Part shown: positions 40,287-43,800 of the stretch, in pieces
Numbering within the stretch: position 1 is the first letter of the stretch
Layout of the letters: each line of letters starts with the position of its first letter
DNA from: JBOFSQ01 sp051651625
GTDB lineage: Bacteria > Planctomycetota > Planctomycetia > Pirellulales > Thermoguttaceae
Assembly (NCBI GenBank): GCA_051651625.1
Contig: JBOFSQ010000092.1
Location: 1-43,800, forward strand
DNA length: 43,800 bases
Direction of reading: 5' to 3'
Notes under the pieces: generated by a model
What the model was told of the DNA's origin: nothing
The model's input: the letters and a program-made list of their open reading frames with translations, nothing else
Databases searched by the model: none
Translations under genes and position numbers: made by a program

Positions 40287-41612
40287 TCAAGCGTTGAGAG
40301 ACCGCAGTCGTGTTTCGATGTTTTTGGCTTCTTGCGGATACGAACCCAAATAGATTTCCGATAGTTTTCGGACGAAATCTGCGTCTTGTTTCGCGCCAGC
40401 ACTGTCGCCAACTACGTTTCGCATCTCGATTCGGTTGAGGTACGACATCGCAAGGTCGCATACATAATCGACAAGCTCGTCGCGGAGCGCGTCGGCGTTT
40501 TCGGCAAGCACCCTTTCACGGAGCTGAACACCAAGCGTCAGACGACTGATTGCCGCAGCGTGCTGCGACTGCTGGAAGAGTGCGATGGCCAAGTTTTCAT
40601 ATAGGCCAGCGACGCGGGTTTGCATCGCTGGTTCTGTACTGTTAACCACTTCGGGGAAACGCCCCAAAAGCGATGTCAAAACCATCGCGGCTTTGTCGAA
40701 TTGACCGAGGTCGAGCAGCATCGTTCCGTGGGTCAGTATTGCACAGAAGAGGTCACGCACAACTGCTGGCGACCCCGATGCGGCTTGACGTTCAAGAATA
40801 CCGATCCCCTGCTGCATATCGTCCAGAAGCGGATTGAATATGGCTTCGTCGTATGGTGGGACACGGTAGTTAGCAATGTTGGCGTCGAATCGTGTCGTGC
40901 AGCGATCTACCAGAACAACTGCCAAGTCGTGTTCGAGTTCGGCTTGGCCACCTTCAATCAACTCGACCAGAAGACGCATCGCGCGGTTGTAGAGGTCGTC
41001 GGTGGTGGCGACATCTGCACCTCGGTCGCGTGCCAAGTTCCCTTGAGCCACACTCACTTTCGCCATGAAGAGGCGAGTGTCGTTGAGATCGCTGATCTTT
41101 TCGAGCGCACGAAACGCCAAAAACGCCGCGTCAAAATCTTTCGCAGCGTTTTCAAAGTCGCCTAGAGAGTGGTACACAACTCCGCGATGAAAACGTATAC
41201 CAGCGAGGTCGAACTTGGCCTCGCCGTCACCTTGGGCATCGAGTGGGGTGAGGGCGTCAATCGCCTCGGCGTATGCGGCGAGCGCGGCTTCGTCGTCGCC
41301 CTGTTCGTGCTTGAGTGATGCCCAATTTCTGACGGCAACACCGTAGAGGTGAACAACATCCGGCGACGCCGTTGGCCCCTTGAGGTCTTGGAGAGCTACA
41401 ATCGCGTCACCGAACGCCTTTAGCGCAGCTTCGCTGTCGTTCGCGGCTTGTTTCTCAATTGCCAGTTCGATCAAGAGGTCGGCCAGTTTGCGCGACTGCT
41501 CTGGCGTCTGCGGCATGGCCCGAAGTCGCGCAATCTCACCGGCTATGTCGTGACGTGCTGGCTCGCCACCAAACGCGAAACGCGGACTCAATTTGATTTT
41601 GGTGTTATTCAT
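40287..41612 (-). CDS. TPR-like repeat protein
   Basis: A 441-residue helical protein without signal peptide. It contains tetratricopeptide-like stretches, e.g. EAALKAFGDAIVALQDL, DEAALAAYAEAIDALTPL and RFHRGVVYHSLGDFENAAKDFDAAFLAF, and QFDKAAMVLTSLLGRFP. No catalytic motif is visible, so a scaffold or protein-interaction role is likely. It is followed on the same strand by DUF1638. The upstream region (41613-41772) has no gene but holds repeats. Start ATG at 41612. Confidence 0.7.
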   Translation of the reverse strand: MNNTKIKLSPRFAFGGEPARHDIAGEIARLRAMPQTPEQSRKLADLLIELAIEKQAANDSEAALKAFGDAIVALQDLKGPTASPDVVHLYGVAVRNWASLKHEQGDDEAALAAYAEAIDALTPLDAQGDGEAKFDLAGIRFHRGVVYHSLGDFENAAKDFDAAFLAFRALEKISDLNDTRLFMAKVSVAQGNLARDRGADVATTDDLYNRAMRLLVELIEGGQAELEHDLAVVLVDRCTTRFDANIANYRVPPYDEAIFNPLLDDMQQGIGILERQAASGSPAVVRDLFCAILTHGTMLLDLGQFDKAAMVLTSLLGRFPEVVNSTEPAMQTRVAGLYENLAIALFQQSQHAAAISRLTLGVQLRERVLAENADALRDELVDYVCDLAMSYLNRIEMRNVVGDSAGAKQDADFVRKLSEIYLGSYPQEAKNIETRLRSLNA

Positions 41613-41630
41613 GACTGCACTTTCAAAAAA

Positions 41631-41771
41631 TGTAACCGTTCACGGTTTGTGTGCGTGTCCGTCATTCCCGCGTGGGCGGGAATCTATCCTATCGGCACAG
41701 GATTTATGCCGCGTCCGATTCGGGCACTCGCTTACGCTTCGTGTTCTGATTCGGGTGCTTACGCTTCCCGT
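41631..41771. repeat. Intergenic block with several dispersed repeats
   Basis: Three things sit in this gap between TPR and leuC. TGTAACCGTTCAC at 41631-41643 matches the end motif of the block at 6226-6554. ATTCCCGC...GCGGGAAT at 41664-41683 is a hairpin of a type dispersed in many bacteria. Two REP-like units occupy 41716-41771 (CACTCGCTTACGCTTCG cores) and abut the leuC stop codon. Confidence 0.6.
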
Positions 41772-41772
41772 A

Positions 41773-43179
41773 CTACCAACTTCTCACGTCAACGAAATGT
41801 CCCGCGATTCCTGCGGCGGCGGCCATTGCAGGTGAGACCAGATGTGTACGTCCGCCGCGTCCCATACGTCCTTCAAAGTTGCGGTTGCTCGTCGCTGCGC
41901 AACGTTCACCCGGCGCGAGTTGATCGCCGTTCATCGCAAGACACATACTGCACCCCGGTTCACGCCACTCAAATCCAGCCGCAATGAAAGTCTGGTGAAG
42001 TCCTTCCAGTTCCGCTTGACGTTTGACCGGTTTACTCCCCGGAACAACCAGCGCGCGGACGTGATCGGCCTTGCGGCGTCCCTTCACGACTGCGGCAGCG
42101 GCACGTAGGTCTTCGATGCGTCCGTTCGTACAAGAGCCGATGAAAACCGTGTCGAGTTTGATGTCGGTGATTGGCATTCCCGGCGTGAGTCCCATGTATC
42201 GTATCGCCGCCTCGGCCATCTGGCGGTCATTCGCAGTGCCGAACGACTCGATTGTCGGGACGCGGCCATCTATCGACACCACTTGACTCGGCGTCGTTCC
42301 CCACGTCACTTGCGGTGCGATAACACTAGCAGAGAAGACGAACTCTTGATCGAAGATCGCACCGCTATCGGTTGGAAGCTGTTTCCACAGTTTGATTGAG
42401 GTGTCCCAGAAGTTGCGGTCAGGGGCGTATTCGCGGCCCATCAGATAATCGAACGTCTTCTGGTCGGGGGCGATCATCCCCGACCGCGCACCCATTTCAA
42501 TCGCCATGTTGCAGACGGTCATACGCCCTTCCATCGAGAGCGACTGAATCGCTTCGCCCGTGAACTCGACCGCATAACCCGCACCACCAGCAGTCGTCAT
42601 TTGACCGATGACATAGAGGATCAAATCTTTCGCAGTGACGCCTTTTCCGAGCAGACCATCAATGCGAATCTGCATCAGTTTTGGGAACCGTTGACGAAGC
42701 GTTTGTGTAGCGAGGACATGCTCAACTTCGCTGGTTCCGATCCCGAAGGCGAGCGCACCGAACGCACCGTGAGTTGCGGTGTGACTGTCGCCGCAGACGA
42801 TTGTCATGCCGGGGTGCGTGAGTCCGCGTTCGGGGCCAACGACGTGAACGACCCCTTGATTTGGATGATCGATGTCGTAGAGAGTGACGCCGAAGTCTTT
42901 GCAATTTTTGCGAAGAGTCTCGATTTGAGTTCGCGCGATTTCGTCTTGAATCGGCTTCTTGCGGTCGGTCGTCGGGACGTTGTGGTCTTGAACGGCGAAC
43001 GTCTTACGCGGTTTCCGCACGGGGCGACTTGCGAGTCGCAGCCCTTCAAACGCCTGCGGACTCGTAACTTCGTGGCAGAGTTGGAGGTCAATGTATAGGA
43101 GCACCTCGCCGCTCTCTTCGCGGCGGACAATGTGGTGATCCCATATCTTCTGAAACATCGTTTTTGGGGAAGATTCCAT
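41773..43179 (-). CDS. leuC: 3-isopropylmalate dehydratase large subunit
   Basis: A 468-residue protein, family length 466. It isomerises 2- to 3-isopropylmalate in leucine synthesis with the small subunit LeuD, using a [4Fe-4S] cluster. Signature segments are YIDLQLCHEVTSPQAFEGLR, TIVCGDSHTATHGAFGALAFGIGTSEVEHVLATQTL, FIGSCTNGR and EPGCSMCLAMN, which supply the three cluster cysteines. The frame extends upstream to 43431 without resemblance to LeuC; ATG 43179 (MESSPKTMFQKIWDHH) is the plausible start, as the E. coli protein begins similarly. leuD is not adjacent within the window. Confidence 0.95.
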   Translation of the reverse strand: MESSPKTMFQKIWDHHIVRREESGEVLLYIDLQLCHEVTSPQAFEGLRLASRPVRKPRKTFAVQDHNVPTTDRKKPIQDEIARTQIETLRKNCKDFGVTLYDIDHPNQGVVHVVGPERGLTHPGMTIVCGDSHTATHGAFGALAFGIGTSEVEHVLATQTLRQRFPKLMQIRIDGLLGKGVTAKDLILYVIGQMTTAGGAGYAVEFTGEAIQSLSMEGRMTVCNMAIEMGARSGMIAPDQKTFDYLMGREYAPDRNFWDTSIKLWKQLPTDSGAIFDQEFVFSASVIAPQVTWGTTPSQVVSIDGRVPTIESFGTANDRQMAEAAIRYMGLTPGMPITDIKLDTVFIGSCTNGRIEDLRAAAAVVKGRRKADHVRALVVPGSKPVKRQAELEGLHQTFIAAGFEWREPGCSMCLAMNGDQLAPGERCAATSNRNFEGRMGRGGRTHLVSPAMAAAAGIAGHFVDVRSW

Positions 43180-43238
43180 AACGGGCGTCGTATAGCTGTA
43201 TTGTTTGAGAGGTGAAACAAAACCAGAACCGCCCACCC

Positions 43239-43266
43239 AGTATATCTTGTTTTGTTCCAAAATCAA
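43239..43266 (-). promoter_or_regulatory. Candidate promoter of leuC
   Basis: On the minus strand TTGATT (43261-43266), a 16-bp spacer and TATACT (43239-43244). Transcription would start near 43232, about 53 bases before the ATG at 43179. Confidence 0.5.
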
Positions 43267-43587
43267 CACCACCGTATTGAACGAGATTGATGCGGGTGTT
43301 GAAAAGTTTGCTTGCAGTCGTGAATGGCGTATTTGCCCCACGGAGCTTGCATCACACCGTCTCAAAAGCTGCGGAGATGCCGGTTGTTCTATCGTTTCGT
43401 CGGCATTACGCGCAGAGCGTGAAGAGGCCATCGGTACAAATTCCGGTGCAATGCCGCAAGAGGCTGTAGCTGCCTCTGCGCTCGGTGGAATTCTCTCGCC
43501 GTCTTGTGCGCCGTCTCTCGATCCGCGCCTTCGCGCACTGGGACTCTCTGCTAGAATCTTTCCGCGAATTGCTCTTTCGTCAGTTCA

Positions 43588-43800
43588 GTGAAGCGGTCGT
43601 CCTTCGATCACTGCGAGGTACTTGCGGATAAGACTTCGCAAGAGTACAATTGTCTGCTCATGAGTCGCGGCGTTGCTACGGAAGACGTTATCATGATCGG
43701 CAACTCGATCAAGTCCGACATCCTCCCGATACTCGATCTCGGCGGGCGGGCGGTTTACATCCCGTTTGAAACGGTTTGGATGCACGAAGTCGCCCCGCTA
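43588..43800 (+). pseudogene. HAD-like hydrolase fragment lacking its 5' half, running off the window
   Basis: From a possible GTG at 43588 the frame reads SSFDHCEVLADK, then YNCLLMSRGV, VIMIGNSIKSDILPILDLGG and YIPFETVWMHEV. This matches the second half of haloacid-dehalogenase-type hydrolases: the lysine motif III (ADK) and the GNSxxSD motif IV. The catalytic DxD motif I is absent: the frame is closed by TAG at 43552, and neither other frame upstream shows it. The gene is therefore truncated at 5' by deletion or rearrangement, or the upstream part is frameshifted beyond recognition. The 3' end lies outside the window. The 400 bases between this and leuC hold no gene I can support; a hairpin AGAGGC/GCCTCT lies at about 43459-43477. 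Confidence 0.5.

Noticed and set aside
43205..43591. Plus-strand open frame between leuC and the HAD fragment
   Set aside because: No ribosome site, no domain and it starts inside the leuC promoter region; considered non-coding.

Overview
The window looks like chromosome of a planctomycete (Planctomycetota, probably Pirellulales or a related Planctomycetia lineage). The main evidence is three DUF1559 proteins with type IV pilin-like N-termini (GFTLVELLVVIAIIG, then LLLPAVQAAREAARRM), each paired with a small lipoprotein. A BatA-type VWA protein, a cytochrome b fused to cytochrome c, an aroDE fusion and many palindromic intergenic repeats fit this. GC content looks moderate, a little above 50% by eye. 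I saw no rRNA, tRNA, CRISPR array, phage or complete insertion sequence.

Layout. 1-2424: half of a palindromic repeat element, then a BatA/VWA membrane protein. 2443-2763: a 303-bp fold-back element with inverted ends and a perfect 9-bp target duplication. 2963-7111: lipoprotein, DUF1559, DUF1559, lipoprotein; the first DUF1559 gene is out of frame across a 12-G tract. 7403-11099: secreted glycoside-hydrolase-like protein and L-rhamnose isomerase. 11104-14896: PIN toxin-like/antitoxin-like pair, asnA, GNAT, lemA, and a HicA-like pair. 14905-21006: cytochrome b/c fusion, aroDE, a polytopic membrane protein and a HEAT-like protein. 21246-27865: glgB, Rpn-like nuclease, histidine kinase, squalene/phytoene synthase-like enzyme, plsC-like acyltransferase (opposite strand) and gap. 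27947-33315: an unknown small gene pair, a GH43/GH117-like beta-propeller, an orphan ATPase and a secreted FAD oxidoreductase. 33535-35435: a second poly-G DUF1559 gene and its lipoprotein. 35613-39514: MgtC/DUF4010 membrane protein, a second fold-back element, a GspE/PilB ATPase and a mini-lipoprotein. 39522-43800: DUF1638, TPR protein, leuC, and a 5'-truncated HAD fragment at the edge.

How the genes fit together. The region combines central metabolism (gap, aroDE, leuC, asnA, glgB) with cell-surface and glycan functions (DUF1559 pseudopilins and lipoproteins, GspE ATPase, secreted hydrolases, rhamnose isomerase, secreted oxidoreductase). Respiratory and membrane parts include a cytochrome b that appears to lack both heme bH ligands.

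The most novel signals are: (1) two DUF1559 genes whose RBS-preceded leaders are separated from the pilin domain by 12- and 13-G tracts, both out of frame, and both predicted to give the same peptide KMGGGGR when in frame; (2) a family of ~300-bp fold-back mobile elements with GGGTGTAGTAAA ends; (3) the single-b-heme cytochrome b fused to a diheme cytochrome c. All calls come from reading sequence and motifs by eye; no database search was run.
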